DNA from: Anisakis pegreffii
Lineage: Eukaryota > Nematoda > Chromadorea > Rhabditida > Anisakidae
Reading direction: 5' to 3'
NCBI GenBank assembly: GCA_035041965.1
Contig: JAPYMA010000858.1
Span: forward strand, 310,001 to 374,000
Length of the DNA stretch: 64,000 bases
The notes under the pieces: model-generated
Databases searched by the model: none
The model's input: the letters and a program-made list of their open reading frames with translations, nothing else
Told to the model about the DNA's origin: nothing
Shown here: positions 1 through 12,500 of the stretch, piece after piece
How the letters are laid out: every line of letters starts with the position of its first letter
Position numbering within the stretch: position 1 is the stretch's first letter
Program-made: the position numbers and the translations under genes

Positions 1-817
1 CTTGTGGTCGTCATCGTTTTTTATCCAACAATACATTCATAAGTCATTTTTTCCCTTCAGTGTAAAAGCAGCAAATCGGCTCTCCAGTTGACTATATCCT
101 CTGAAATTCTCAGTCTGTTCGTTGCTGACGAGTACTGGTTGTTTCATCAATTTAGGCAATGAAATGATAGTTGTCGAGTATTTGGTGTGTAGGAGATATA
201 TGACGTGCTGAAAAGCATTTAGCTGAGATTCAGCGTTACATCAACAGCTGATTGTTATTGTTAATATTGATGTCAATGAAGTGTTATGGCATAGCATTTT
301 GCAACATTGAAAGTTTCCTTGGAAATTATCGATTGATCGTAACGTAATGTCGTGAATGAATTCTATTCAAGGAACTTATTGATTCAATTTCATTCGAAAT
401 GGTTATCGTTTCAGTTGTTGCTCTCTTTCATATTGATATACATAAATTTGATATTCATTCGTTGATTGATTCATCACGATTCGATTCGTCTCTTTTATCA
501 TCATCAAAAACACCAACCACCTCATCAAGAACTTATATGCTCCCTTCTCAGCTTTTCACTAATTATCGTCATCATCATCATTATCTTTCTACTTCAGCAA
601 CTCACAATCAATTCAAATTTTGTACTATACGCAGCATAGAGTGTTTGTTTGTTTGTTTGTTTGTCTTTAACAATGTGGTCGTAAATAAATCTTATTTCAT
701 TATTTGTTTTGGTTGGCGTTTGTTGATTCGTTCACTTATTCATCACCGACACCCGCATGTTCCATCGAACAAACGAGAATTACTGCTTCCAGCTGCACAG
801 TATTTGTTGTATTGCAG

Positions 818-952
818 TTGAATGGGGGTAATGTTGTGAATAAACGCTATGATGCTATTCAAGCTACTTTTCGGTTGCCTTTCGCACGAAATGATTATTG
901 TCAAAACGACGACACCTTTCAGCATCCAGAAAAATTGTTTTTTAATGACGAG
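818..952 (+). CDS. candidate internal exon, unassigned gene
   Basis: A 45-codon open stretch lies between a good acceptor (TTGTATTGCAG, ends 817) and a GTAATT donor at 953; it enters and leaves in phase 0. The translation begins LNGGNVVNKRYDAIQ and is rich in charged and aromatic residues, which suits coding sequence better than the leucine- and isoleucine-rich chance frames around it. If the donor is not used the frame stops at 976. I do not recognise the protein. It could belong with the exon pair at 1185-1511, but the phases of the two do not join directly, so another small exon would be needed. Confidence 0.3.
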
Positions 953-1184
953 GTAATTTTCGCAGGAGTTGAATGAATCAATTTGAATTCGTATCATCGG
1001 AGCAATTGAGTGGGAGAACAAGGTATGACTGAACAAATACAAATGGTTAATGGCACTTCTCTTGTTCAAGTAGTTGATGGAACGAATACTTGACTCAGTC
1101 ACCTGACTATTAATTCTCGAAACGTGCAAAAGTGTTACATTAGCAGTTTTTGTGGAATGAAGTGAAACGTTGTTTACGTTACAG

Positions 1185-1511
1185 TGAAATCCTTATGCAA
1201 ACCAACAAAAGCAATTATCATTCTACAAACGCCTTTCCACAAACCGATGAGGTATGTGCGATCAGCTATCGCTTCTGAAATTGTCTTCTTCTAGAAATGA
1301 CATTGAAAGAGTGCTTATAGCTACACAATATCATTCATCACTTGGAGAAGTTACTCTGAAATAGTGGCAGGATAGGTTTGAAAATCCGTAACGGTGGAGC
1401 GCAATTGTGAAACTCGTTTCTAGATTTACGAAGCCAGTCCAGAGAACTGGGAAGCTCAAAGGAGACGAATTTGACTCCAAAGATTACGAGCCGAAACTCA
1501 CAGAGAGTTAA
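1185..1511 (+). CDS. candidate two-exon 3' end of an unassigned gene
   Basis: Two open stretches splice in phase. Exon 1185-1251 follows a TTACGTTACAG acceptor and ends at a strong GTATGT donor (1252). Exon 1424-1511 follows TTTCTAG and ends in TAA at 1509-1511. The joined C-terminus is basic, then acidic: it contains KPTKAIIILQTPFHKPMRF and later GKLKGDEFDSKDYEPKLTES before the stop. The second exon is clearly more GC-rich than its surroundings, as exons here tend to be. The first exon enters in phase 1, so at least one upstream exon is missing. Alternatively, ATG at 1194 in another frame gives a short start exon with the same donor. Product unknown. Confidence 0.35.
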
Positions 1512-1794
1512 GGTTTAATTTCATGGCAACCGTCGAGGTGGTGATCGATCACCTGAACCCCGGGCTTCGTTATTGATTTTTAAGGTGTTTTTTATTTTAG
1601 GTGAATTGAGAAATGTTTTTATAGTTTTCGTATTCGATGGTAGTATTAGAATCTCTGAACCGTATTAGAATTAGAATCACTTTCACTTGGGTATTATCAT
1701 CTGGAGAGATAATATCCTTAGAGAATAGTGACTTTGGTGTTCAGATAAGAAAACAACAATATCCTATACAAAATCAAATGGCTCTCCTGGGGCT

Positions 1795-1876
1795 CTAAAC
1801 CTCTTCAACATTGGTTTTCCCGCTGAACTCGTCTTCTGGATACCCTTTCCGCCTCTGACGAGCATCATCACTTGCG
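1795..1876 (-). CDS. candidate terminal exon on the minus strand
   Basis: On the minus strand an acceptor (CTCTTTCAG) at 1877-1885 is followed by 26 open codons reading ASDDARQRRKGYPEDEFSGK and onward to a TAG at 1797-1795. The stretch is about half GC and very hydrophilic, unlike its flanks. Just before the stop there is a possible GTTTAG donor, so the exon may not be terminal. Two minus-strand open frames further upstream of it (3303-3518 and 3687-3980) could be earlier parts of the same gene, but I could not join them. Product unknown. Confidence 0.25.
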
Positions 1877-1879
1877 CTG

Positions 1880-4421
1880 AAAGAGATCTCGGAGTGAATA
1901 AATTGGATGTCCAATTTTGGTTATCATTTATTAGATTTTACACCAGTACTGTCAACTTATCGAACATTTTGAAAGTAGAAGTTATTTTTACTTTGCTTGA
2001 TTCCCGTTGCCTAAAGTTGATAATTTACTTAAATTTTGCTTGTGATAAATTTCTTTAAATATATTTTAATTTCATCTCACTTTGATTTCAATTTAAAGCA
2101 TACTTCCCATTAGATCTGTTGATGTTATTAATGATGCTTTGATTGATCCAGACATAATATATGTTCAAGCATACATCAGATAACCTTCGGACAGGTCAAT
2201 GCTTAAATGAGGGTCTCATTGAGTGTTGCAAAACTTCGATCGGCTGAAGTGATTGGCTAACTCTGAACTCACTGTGTAAAGGAATCATCTAGGCAATTTT
2301 GAAAAATCAGCTAAATTGCATTCTAATAAACATATTCCCTCATACGGTTACATTCGAATCATTGTGATCTACCCGAAGTCATGAGCGTATAAAGCAATCA
2401 TCAGAAGGAACTGATCTATTCGCAATCACGATTACAAGAATGATTAGTTAGATACAAGCCAGTTAGTAAATTTGATATGAAGAGTGAAAGAAATGACAAC
2501 CACAAACACTGAGGATCATCTAATAGTAAGATGAAATGGAGGGGTTTGATTTGCGAGCTGACCAGTCAGCTCGCATGCCCATTCTGACCAGTCAGAATGG
2601 GCATGATTTCACCAAGCGATATATGTCCATCAAATTTCAGGAGCAACCAAATAAAAGTTAGAAGCCAAACGATTTTTATTAGGTCGTGATGTTGACGAGT
2701 ATCAATCACGTATTATCGGCACATTAAACACTTGAGTCGCCTGAATTCGTGTTATTCGATTTTGTGTGGAATTGCATTCAGTTTATTAAGTATTCAGTGT
2801 TGCGTACCATTCTATTACATTTATTTGAATTTGATTAAAAATCCGAGCATATTGACATTAGTTTCGTTGTGTTTACGAAGTATTTCTGATTGATATGCAC
2901 ATATTGCCATGCCAAATTATTCAATGCTCATCATATCGAGTCACACTTTTTGTCGATAGCATTTAAACATATCAATACTATCCACTATACATATCAGTTC
3001 ACTTTTTATCGTTACTTATTGATGCATTGAAAAACTTCAGTATTAATAAAATCGATGCTATTGTTCGTCTTGTGATACATTTGAGTACACTTTCAAATTT
3101 CAGATTTTTTGAATATTTTCATACCGAATCCATTCGAATTTTTCGACGTCTGAGGTTATTTTTCATCAGAATACGGTTTGATTAGATGCTTCGATGTATA
3201 TCATGACTTCCACATCATCACAGCTGCATCAGAATATATACCAATCTAATTCCAGAGACCAAACGAACTTGAACGATGGAACTGATGATACTAATCCAGA
3301 TACTATGCACGAAATGATTTGTTCCAAGTTGGATTTATTCGTTGCATTTTGTCCACTGTGATTAGCCTATAACAATGCAGCAGCGTTTTTTGCATTGAAT
3401 GCAGCAGTAAAGTGAAAAAGTTAAAAGTTATTAGATTCCGATGCACTAATGGAACCGATTCACAATCAGCTGAAATACAACTCAGCGAATCACTTCGAGA
3501 TGTTCGAAATTGACGCATGGTCTCTTTTTCATTGCTTTATCTTGAAGATGCTTCAATGTATTCCCTACAAATTTTGTGCCGTTTTTCTCGTAACTCTGCA
3601 TAAACTGTAAAAATTGATATGCAGTCGATTTTGATGACTTCTAGCTTGCGACAAATAATTGAAGTTGTTTACATGACTTTGCACTCTTATAAAATTGGAA
3701 ACATCCGTTGTGATCGTTTATTATGAAACGGAGAGCATCGTAAACATTCAGTCATCACTGCTCCCATTCGATGAGCAAAATGTTGCCGATAGAGAGTGAA
3801 TCTTCCTTTGCAGCTTTTCATCGAATTGTGAATGACGAAAAGTTGCAAAGAAAATAATTCATGATGAAAAGAAGCGAATGTTGCGAAGAAAACCTTGAAT
3901 GAGGTGGAAAGGCGATCTTTGTATTGGTTCAGTGAGCATGTGACATTACTTTGACATGTGAATACGTAAGACATGCACAACGTTCATTCAGTAAACACTG
4001 TCATGCGTACAGCAGATATCATTCCATTTCATTCACTAACAAACTCTATAAGTTCATTCATTCATTGAGATCTTTTTGAAAATCCTTTTTCTTTCAAATA
4101 ATTCATAACAATGACAAATAATCCATAACAGTTACCATCTGTTATTTGGTTTCTCCCTGCAAATTATTTGTTAACTCCGGAATGTCGTTGACTGTTTCGT
4201 ACAGTGGTTGAGAAAGGTGCACATTTCTGACATTTTTATCAGTTGTTAAGAAATTGCTCCGTTATTGGTAACGTGTAATATCATTGCAAACTTTACATAC
4301 TCGTATATATTCTCAGTTATTGCTTAGCGCAAAACATTTATGTTTAGTGGTAACTTAACATCAAACTGTGTGATGGTGATGTTCACGTCAACTGCATCAG
4401 TTCGCAAAGCTATTGTCCTCG
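1880..4421. other. mostly non-coding interval upstream of the SLC35F-type gene
   Basis: AT-rich sequence with no convincing plus-strand gene. It contains the twin palindromes at 2553-2604 and two minus-strand open frames (3303-3518, 3687-3980) that may be chance. The promoter of the downstream transporter should lie in its right half; no clear core element was seen. Confidence 0.4.
2553..2604. repeat. two abutting inverted repeats with the same core
   Basis: Bases 2553-2574 form a 10-bp stem around a 2-nt centre, and bases 2575-2604 immediately after form a 14-bp stem around the same centre. Both share the 12-base core CTGACCAGTCAG. The outer stems differ completely in sequence. Confidence 0.9.
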
Positions 4422-4429
4422 AATTTCAG
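4422..4429 (+). other. probable trans-splice acceptor of the SLC35F-type gene
   Basis: AATTTCAG ends at 4429, seven bases before the ATG at 4437. In nematodes such a site just upstream of a start codon normally receives the spliced leader. It fixes the start used here in preference to the in-frame ATG at 4413, which would lie upstream of the acceptor. Confidence 0.6.
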
Positions 4430-4436
4430 TTCAAGT

Positions 4437-7400
4437 ATGGGTAAGGAATCAAGAGCGATTGTGGTACCGAAGAGCAGCGGTTATGAGACAATTGAAACGA
4501 ACTGTCCTATAAATGAACCACCGGCTGCCTTAAGTGCAGTCAAACACAGCACTCTTCGTGAGGTTATTCCATTAATTCTTCATTCATCATGTCAGAGTTC
4601 ATTCGTACTCGAGAATTTACAGTTCATCACGAAGAGTGATCATAATACTCTATATGAATTCAATTCTAACTTGCATTCAGCCATATTCCTCTGTCTGTAA
4701 CAATCGAATCAAGCTATGTGTGCCTGCAAAAAATGCACAAGCAATATTTCGCGTTAATTTAGGGTTACACAAATCCGAACCAAAATATTCCTATTCACAA
4801 TGTAAAGACGTGAAGAGGTTTCAAGTGAACTGAGTGCAGTAAATCTTTCAGATATTGATCAGTTCAATAGTAATGCTGTGTGTCGCGTTTTCGTGGGCAT
4901 TCAGTACTCAATTCAGTAAATCGGCCTTAAATCTTAACAAATCACATTTCTATGCACCACTCGTTATGGTTTGGTTCAGCACTAACTTCATGTCAACTTG
5001 TTATCCTGTTTACATGGTTTACGTTGTGATCAGTAAGGGTCTGAAATCAGACGCGATTCAAGCAGCGCATGAGTTAGTCTTTTAAATGAATCGTACTGAT
5101 CAGCTCCCCCCCCCCTCCCCTCCCCACCTAGTGTGAGATCACTCCACCTACCTAAATTGTTTATTCATTTGAAAAAAAGATTGCCACATGCATCCGTATA
5201 AGAAGTTCCATGTGGGAATTACTGAAGATATCATTATGTATACGATAACATCATAGCACTGAATGCATTGCAGCGAAGCAACCAAAGTATATGGCCGTCA
5301 AGGACTTACATTCACGTCTTACGTTCTAAGAACATCGCTGTTTTTATTCTTCTGGACCGGTGCAAATTATTCGTATTCACAGTCGCTGGGTAACATCTCA
5401 GCGAGTGCGACAGCAACAATTATGAGCAGTAATGCGGCAATGGTTTGCGTATTGGGTTGGATTATCCTTCGCGACAAATTTGTTCCATTTCGGGTTCGTG
5501 CTCACTTTTATTGTTTTCAGTTGTTTATAGACTTAAGAACACGAATAGGGGATCACCCGATCGCCTCCCGCAAATCCAGGGTCCAGGCTCCATTTTGCGA
5601 TATGCCTCGTCACATCAGATCGTCACCTTTCATTCTCGGGGTTTCCTGCCAAATGATAGGTGCGGTCTCATTGATCGTTAAAATGAAAGTCAAGAACATG
5701 ATAAACTGCTGCTAGCTTCACTTGTCTGTCTTTTGAAGTTGTCCTTCAGATATTCAGCTATTTTCATAAAGCTAATCGCAATAGCCCCGTTGATCAATTC
5801 GTTTTTGAACGACTGATGAAGGAGAAAATTTTCCGACGGAGTGATAAAAGCACAGATAGGGCACAGCTCTAAATTTACAGTTGATATCCATTGCGGCCGC
5901 AGTCGCAGGAGTTATGACGATATCGATGGATAAAGAGTTCGTTGCGAACGCCACTGGCATATGTCTGGCCATATTATCTGCGATTATGGCCGCTTTTTAC
6001 AAGGTGTTATTCAGTTTGTATTTTTTTACAGGGTTTATTCATCTCACAAGTGCAGCATTTGTAAAACAACCAGAAACATTTGTTCCGAGGCAAAATCATT
6101 GTTTCATATGTTTACTGTAAGAATTTCAGATTTATTGCATGAGGGTCTCACATTCCTCAGCAAAATCGTTCACATATGCCATCTTGCAGCAATTGAATCC
6201 CTTTTTCAACAATTACATTTAAACAATTACATCTTGCAACAATTGCATCCTTTTTTGTGATAGTTTCAGTAATCGTCCTAATTCAAACTCGAATATTTCA
6301 GGTATTTTTTAAACGAGTGATTGGTGATGCAACACTCGGTCAAGTATCGATGTTTATGTCGGGTCTTGGCCTGATGAACATGTTCGTTAATATCATACCG
6401 GTTCTTGCTCTTACACTTACTGCTACTGAAACTCTTCAGTGGAATATGGTGCCATGGTTGCCGATTATTGGAGCAGCACTGCTCAACCTTAGTCAGTTTA
6501 CAAACTAATTAAGGGTATTATCAATGTGGGGGACTTCTTCTAAATATAACACAGCAAAACACCTAATGGAACGAGCAAAATGACGAAAACATTAAGAACT
6601 TGATCTTCTCTGACAAAATAACTTATTCGAATTTCCTACCATTTGATGGAAGCTGTTCGATAACGATCAGTATGCATGAGCTTCAATGTAATGGAATCAC
6701 TGCCGGTTCTTGATGTATCAGCAGTACAGTGAACACTTCCCAGGACGTTTTCAATCCTTCGTCAGTCTGCCATCGAAACCGAAACCTTAAACAGATCGCG
6801 CTTTAACTGAATCACCGTTTCAAAGCACTTCTAGATGTCTTCACTATCACATAAACACCACCAACGGCAATCGATCAGCGCTCAAAATCATCTAATAATG
6901 AATTTCAGTGTTCAATTTCTTGACGAATTTTGGCATTGCTTTGTTGCATCCGTTGGTAATCTCAATTGGTATGCTTTTCGGTATACCCATCAGTGCAGGT
7001 ATTATTTAATGTGATAACTGTGTGATGACTTGATCAATAAGTCACGTGTTGATCAGAATTATGATGATATCAATGCTTAGAGCAGTGGTTCGCACGCTCG
7101 GGTGCTCCATTACCCCTTCGATAGTCTAAAAGGCAGTCATTGCCTCCCGCCCACTGCAATAATTTACTACCTCCACACATGCAACACTCGGTCAAGGCAC
7201 ACATAACGTCGGAACCAATTTTCCGATCCCTCCATTACTCCGTTGACACCCCAAATTATCCAAAAATGAGGGATTTCGCCTCTATGGAGATCCCTAGCCT
7301 AGAGGATTTCTCGGAAAGCGGAAATCTTCATAGTAATAACAGTGGGAATTTGTGAAGAGGAGATATATGATCAAAGAATGGGATCTGATGATACCAAACT

Positions 7401-8078
7401 TGTTTAAGGTTTTTAAATTAGGGATTAGAGCTGTAGTGTGACTAATGACGACAAACGAAATTCCATGAAATTCCATGTGCGAAGAAGGGAATATTCAACG
7501 TTACTGATGAATACAGTCATTGATTTTACCTCTTTTCTATGCAACTTCATTACTTTTAAACATTTCCTATTTGCTTTTGACATACACTCACGATTAGATA
7601 GGAATTCATAAACGAAATTCATTAGCTTCTCTGGAACGTTGCATTTTGTTGGAATGTTGTTGATTTGATAAAAACAAATTCAGCGTGCCCATAATCAGTA
7701 ACGAACCATACTTTATGCAACCATCCGAATGTTAACGGTTTAAACCAATACGAAGACAAGTTTGCTCAGCAACTTGATACAACAGCATCACAAAATGATG
7801 AAATAATTTCAGCAATCGACGTCCTGTTCCGTGGTATGCGGGCAACGCAATTCTTCTTGATTGGCTCCTGCTTGATACTACTGTCATGCGTAGTTATCGC
7901 AATACCACCATATCTGTTCAATGCGTGCATGAACAAGCTTCATTGCAAGAAAAGAACCAATAAAACGTCGCCCGAAGATGATATCAGAACCTCTCCAAAG
8001 CAAGAACCTATTAAAAAACCTCCTTCAATGGAGATTATCGAAGTGTCGTCTGAAGAAGGGAATATTCAACGTTACTGA
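4437..8078 (+). CDS. SLC35F3/F4-type drug/metabolite-superfamily transporter
   Basis: Seven exons: 4437-4562, 4852-5072, 5274-5493, 5881-6003, 6302-6491, 6909-6998, 7813-8078. All phases agree and give about 411 residues. Exon 1 codes for a hydrophilic cytosolic N-terminus; the rest gives about ten hydrophobic segments. Family resemblance is clear by eye to SLC35F3/F4: a first helix ending in FSTQFSKSALNL, the APLVMVWFSTNF segment, GLTFTSYVLR, SNAAMV then WIILRDKF, MAAFYKV at the end of exon 4, and FNFLTNFGIALLHP in exon 6. Human SLC35F3 has been reported as a thiamine transporter; the substrate here is not visible from sequence. The C-terminal tail (exon 7) is hydrophilic, lysine-, proline- and glutamate-rich and ends GNIQRY. 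The splice donors GTTATT, GTTAGT and GTTCGT are weak but acceptable for a nematode. Exon 6 to 7 joins slightly short against human relatives, so a microexon may be missing. The last intron holds a copy of the gene's own 3' end. Confidence 0.85.
5103..5128 (+). repeat. poly-C / C-rich tract in intron 2 of the transporter
   Basis: A run of cytosines broken only by single T bases, so the opposite strand is G-rich and could form a G-quadruplex. It lies about 30 bases after the exon 2 donor. Confidence 0.8.
7481..7654 (+). repeat. copy of the transporter's 3' end inside its last intron
   Basis: This 174-base block is identical, as far as I can read, to 8052-8225. The original covers the last 27 bases of the coding sequence (stop at 8078) and 147 bases of 3' flank. 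The copy lies 571 bases upstream, inside intron 6. No target-site duplication or transposon end is apparent at its borders. Confidence 0.95.
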
Positions 8079-8225
8079 TGAATACAGTCATTGATTTTAC
8101 CTCTTTTCTATGCAACTTCATTACTTTTAAACATTTCCTATTTGCTTTTGACATACACTCACGATTAGATAGGAATTCATAAACGAAATTCATTAGCTTC
8201 TCTGGAACGTTGCATTTTGTTGGAA
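8052..8225 (+). repeat. second copy of the 174-base duplication (end of the transporter gene)
   Basis: Matches 7481-7654 over its full length; the match ends abruptly after GGAA on the right-hand side. This copy carries the real last codons, because only it is continuous with exon 7. Confidence 0.95.
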
Positions 8226-9538
8226 CATACGACGAGTAAGTTTTGCGGTATAAAGCTATTGTAATTTTATTACGATTGGCTTACGGCTGATTCACATTCA
8301 AATCCATCCATCCGGCAAGAGTTCGCCGATGATCGCAAAAAATTCAATATGAAAAATATTTTGAGCCAATTCAGACGCAATTATGAAGATTCATTGATGA
8401 AAGTTTTCACGTTAGAACAACCAGAAGAAAGATATTATTTGTGATTATAAGCTCAAGTTATTGAATATGAAAATCAAATGAACTTTTCACATTCATAGAT
8501 CATCACAACAAAAGGCAGTCACATTTAGTCTCATAACACAGTACAATACCATACTATTGTGTATTCTGAAATCGTGATGCCATAAGCAAGCCTGGCGCAC
8601 TGATCATACGCAAAGTGCTCCACGACTTCAACTCAGAAATGTGACTAGGTTGTAATTGCGGGTTCTTTATTCCAGAAGATAAATAAAATGAACAAATTCA
8701 GTTGGATGCTGAGACATTGTAGGAACTTTTTGAGAAAATGAAACCAGTGAAAGATACGTATTTTGTTTTTGAACACTTGTTACGAAACGTTTCAGCACTT
8801 ACATTAAATTAACTATGTGCAATCCAAATATTCGTTAAGAAACTGTAATCCACCACGAAACAATTCAATTTTCTTTAACTTAATTTCATGAAATCATACG
8901 AATGTCTACCTGTACCTCATTTTGTAAAAAGGAAAAGTGAACTGAAAAGCGAAAACGACATGGTAAAGTAGGAATGTTCTCATCGGTAACAGATGAATAA
9001 GACCAATCGCTGTGGAGACTATATCAAAGACTGATCGCAATTTCCTCGATCGAATCGTGTTGCAGTTACTTTTCCTTTCAGATTCGTGATACAGATACAA
9101 TGAGACGATAGAATAAAGCGTAAAAGTTTGTAGAGAGCCATGTACAACTAATTATTCAAGACATCTAAACGAATTATCTCAACGTCACAATATAAATGAT
9201 TCAGTGAAACGAGACGAACAATAATCCACTCATTTAAGATACTACGATGAACTATCACAAAATATACACAACACATGCACATATACAAGCAAATGAGAAA
9301 ATTACATGAATAAATGGAAATGAACGATAAATACAATGCAATTGCTCACATTTTTATCCGTAATACGATAATGGCTACTGAATAAAAAATAAACAAAGAA
9401 TGACACAAATTCGACACAAAAAAATCGCAACCGTTATTCTTTGCAGTAGCATCCCAAAAAAAACTTTACTTTAGCACCAAATCCACCAACGACGTATCAT
9501 CATGTTGCCATACAAAAAACTCGTAAATTATACATTAT
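8226..9538. other. intergenic, between the convergent transporter and SCYL2 genes
   Basis: Contains the 3' flanks of both genes. AT-rich, with no open frame that reads as coding and no clear repeat. Confidence 0.5.
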
Positions 9539-12500
9539 TCAAGTGAACAGATTCGCAAAGGGATCCTTACCATTTGTAGTGATCTTCTTTGGTTTTTGTT
9601 CGAAAGGAACGTTGAGATTTTTCGATTGTTTCATCATCATGTTATTCACTGGCATATTGCTAGCACTAGAGGACGAATTGAACGAAGATTTTTGAAAGGA
9701 CAACAGATTATCGAACGCGGATAAATCCCGTTTTGCAGAATTCGACGATGACATCGGATGATTCGGTCGAAGATTTGTAAATGATGACTGCAATGTTCCC
9801 CTTCCAGTTGATGACATACTCTGACGGTGTACAGGATTTTGTGATTGTGGTGGTTGAGGAAGAGCGGATATCGCTGAGGAGGACGACGAAGAGAAGTTCA
9901 AGTTACCACCAAATTGCTGCTCAATGCTCGGTGCTGCTCCAAATGCAGGCGTCGCAGGAAAGTTGATGTAACTGGACGAATTGCTGCCGCTAGACATTAC
10001 TTGTGGCGTGTTCTGAATTAAATTTCTATTTATTCCCATCCTTTACTATGGGGTGAACAAATAATCGAGGGTTTGCAAAAGGAACGGAAGAAGGCCGAGA
10101 ATGAGAGAGAGGGGGATCGGCTAAACTGGACACGGAAATTAAATCAGTGATACTTGTTTTGCTATGAAAAAGAGCCTTTTATTCCCAGTGAATATTGATG
10201 GCTGAGTAAGTAAAACAAAACAAAACAATGAAAGCGACAAATTGAATGATCGACGATCTATACGATGAAGAGAGCGAAATCGTTTTTGAAAAAGCTTGAC
10301 GATACATTTCGGTTGCATTCAAAGCGCAGCTAACGTCCCAACTCGTACACTATCCAAACAAGCGCGCACAACATCATTCAATGACCTAATCATTTCATGT
10401 ACAGCTGCTCACCTTGACTACTGCTGGCATGCTTGCTTTACCCAACGAAGGAGTCAGAAATTCAGACAGATCAATGGCCGGTGTAGCTACGCTGGCGGAT
10501 GTTTGATTTGCTGCGAGTGTTGACGGCGGAAGAAGTGACGTCGTCAGAGGTGAATCCAGTAACGAATCCATGGGTAATGCTGATTTTGGGACAGGCTTCA
10601 TCTGATTTGAGATTGATATATTTTTGGAGACTGAAGCACTCTGACCAGAGGACGGTTGCAGAATACTTGGCTGTGCTCGCATACGCACATTCTGCTCTTG
10701 TTCAGCAGCTAAACGCTTCTTCTCTTCCAAACTCAACGGCCCCTTCGAATCGGTAGATTTAGCAGTACAGATCAACGAAAGTGTACGACTAGTGACAATG
10801 AATCATGGAAAAAATTCCGGAATGTATCAAAAAATTCAGTTACCAGATTATATACGTCTCAACGTTGTCTTTAGAAATCAATAAAACAAATAAAATGTCA
10901 GATATTCCGAATGATTTGATGAGATAATCAAGTTTAAAAGATGAATTGTCTCATAAATTTCCTTGAATAAATTTCGGTGAAAAATATACTAACTGCAGTC
11001 TTTCTTGTGTTGTTAGCTGTAGAAGGAGCCAAAGATGCACCAATTACTCCATTGTATAATTCGGCAAGCCCATCAACAGTCTTGGACTCCTAGAACAGTA
11101 AAACCACCCAATTTCATCACATACTGAATAACGAAATATTGACGCAAAGAAACATCTCCGAACTGTTCAGTAACACAAAAAATCTCAACATAAGTATCCA
11201 TTACCAATGTTTCGTTTCAGCAATACTCAATCACGGATTCACGAATGAATTTCGAATTGTTCAACTAACCACGTTTCTCTTCGCTTCAGTGTTCGCAATC
11301 ACTTCATTGAAATCGAGTATATTACGCTGCTCTTCTTGACTCGCACTTAATTGCTCAAGTCGTTGTCGTTGCTCGGTTTCTACCTGTATTGTTAGATCAC
11401 ACAGTGAGCTCAATTCTTTGAAATCTTACAAATAACCACGTTTACATCACTTCCCCGTTAAAAGTATACGTCGCTTTTATTCGGAAAATCCAACTGCCCA
11501 CAAAAGTAATTTTACAATAATTTCTGAATAGCTTCAATTCACTGATGTCAAAAACTGATTGATACATCTATAAGACTGATCAGATGAATTAAAATAACCT
11601 TTTTCAGCATGACGTGTATCATGGCGAAAAACTGCTCAAACTGATGCAAGTTGAGTGTATTTTCAACCGATGTTGTAATAAGGAACGGTAGAACACTCCT
11701 GGCACACTGCTCACGTGATATACCAAAACGAGTGTTCTCATATGCCAATTTATAGATACCTTTGAAGAGTAAAGTAATTCTTCTTCATATATACGATACT
11801 TAACGCAGTCCAAATGTATACATCATAAACAGGGAAGATCTTTTGATTTGCTCTTCAAAGAACATTGGAGAATAGTAACGAACCATGCACAATTCCATAG
11901 GTAATCCGTTCAGTGTGAAAACGATTTTAAATAAATAACCGAAACCGTTCGAAGTCATTCAAAATGAACATTTTCAATTAACAAGTCATGAGAATCAATT
12001 TCCAATCAAACAGAAACTAACCAAGTATTGCCATCAGAACACCAGGTTCTTTGCTATTTATCTTTGACAATGACGGTAATATCTGATCGGAGACCATCCA
12101 TGGCTCCAACGTCGGTAACAGTTTACCAAGACAAATCAACGCTTGCACTCGAACCTAAAATGAATTTCAGCGTATCCCCCTCAACTTGGGAATGAATCAT
12201 TTAAATGAGAGGGATAAAACATTGATAAGAGTGGTAAATGTCCAATCGCGATCCCATGAATCCAATATTCAAAAAAATTCACCGATAAAACTCCATCTTC
12301 CATCGCCAAACGTAAAAGTTTCGGTAAAAGATGTGTCTTCATTGAATCACGATCCACCAGTTTACCAACATTCGGTATTATTGACAAACAAAGTTCCTGA
12401 AGTTCATTCCAGTCACACACAGATGACATCAAATTGATTATTTTGAATTCTATTCGATCAGCAATTGAACGCTGAACATTGACGAACCACTTTGATAATG

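Noticed and set aside
641..664. GTTT microsatellite
   Set aside because: Ordinary simple repeat with no sign of function.
743..1129. 128-codon minus-strand open frame
   Set aside because: It overlaps better plus-strand exon candidates and its composition (Ser, Ile, Asn without pattern) is typical of AT-rich chance frames.
1530..1570. GGTGATCGATCACC palindrome and small frames on both strands
   Set aside because: Short and GC-rich, with several conflicting translations; nothing decides among them.
4413..4436. Upstream in-frame ATG of the transporter
   Set aside because: It lies before the probable trans-splice acceptor at 4422-4429, so mature mRNA would not contain it.
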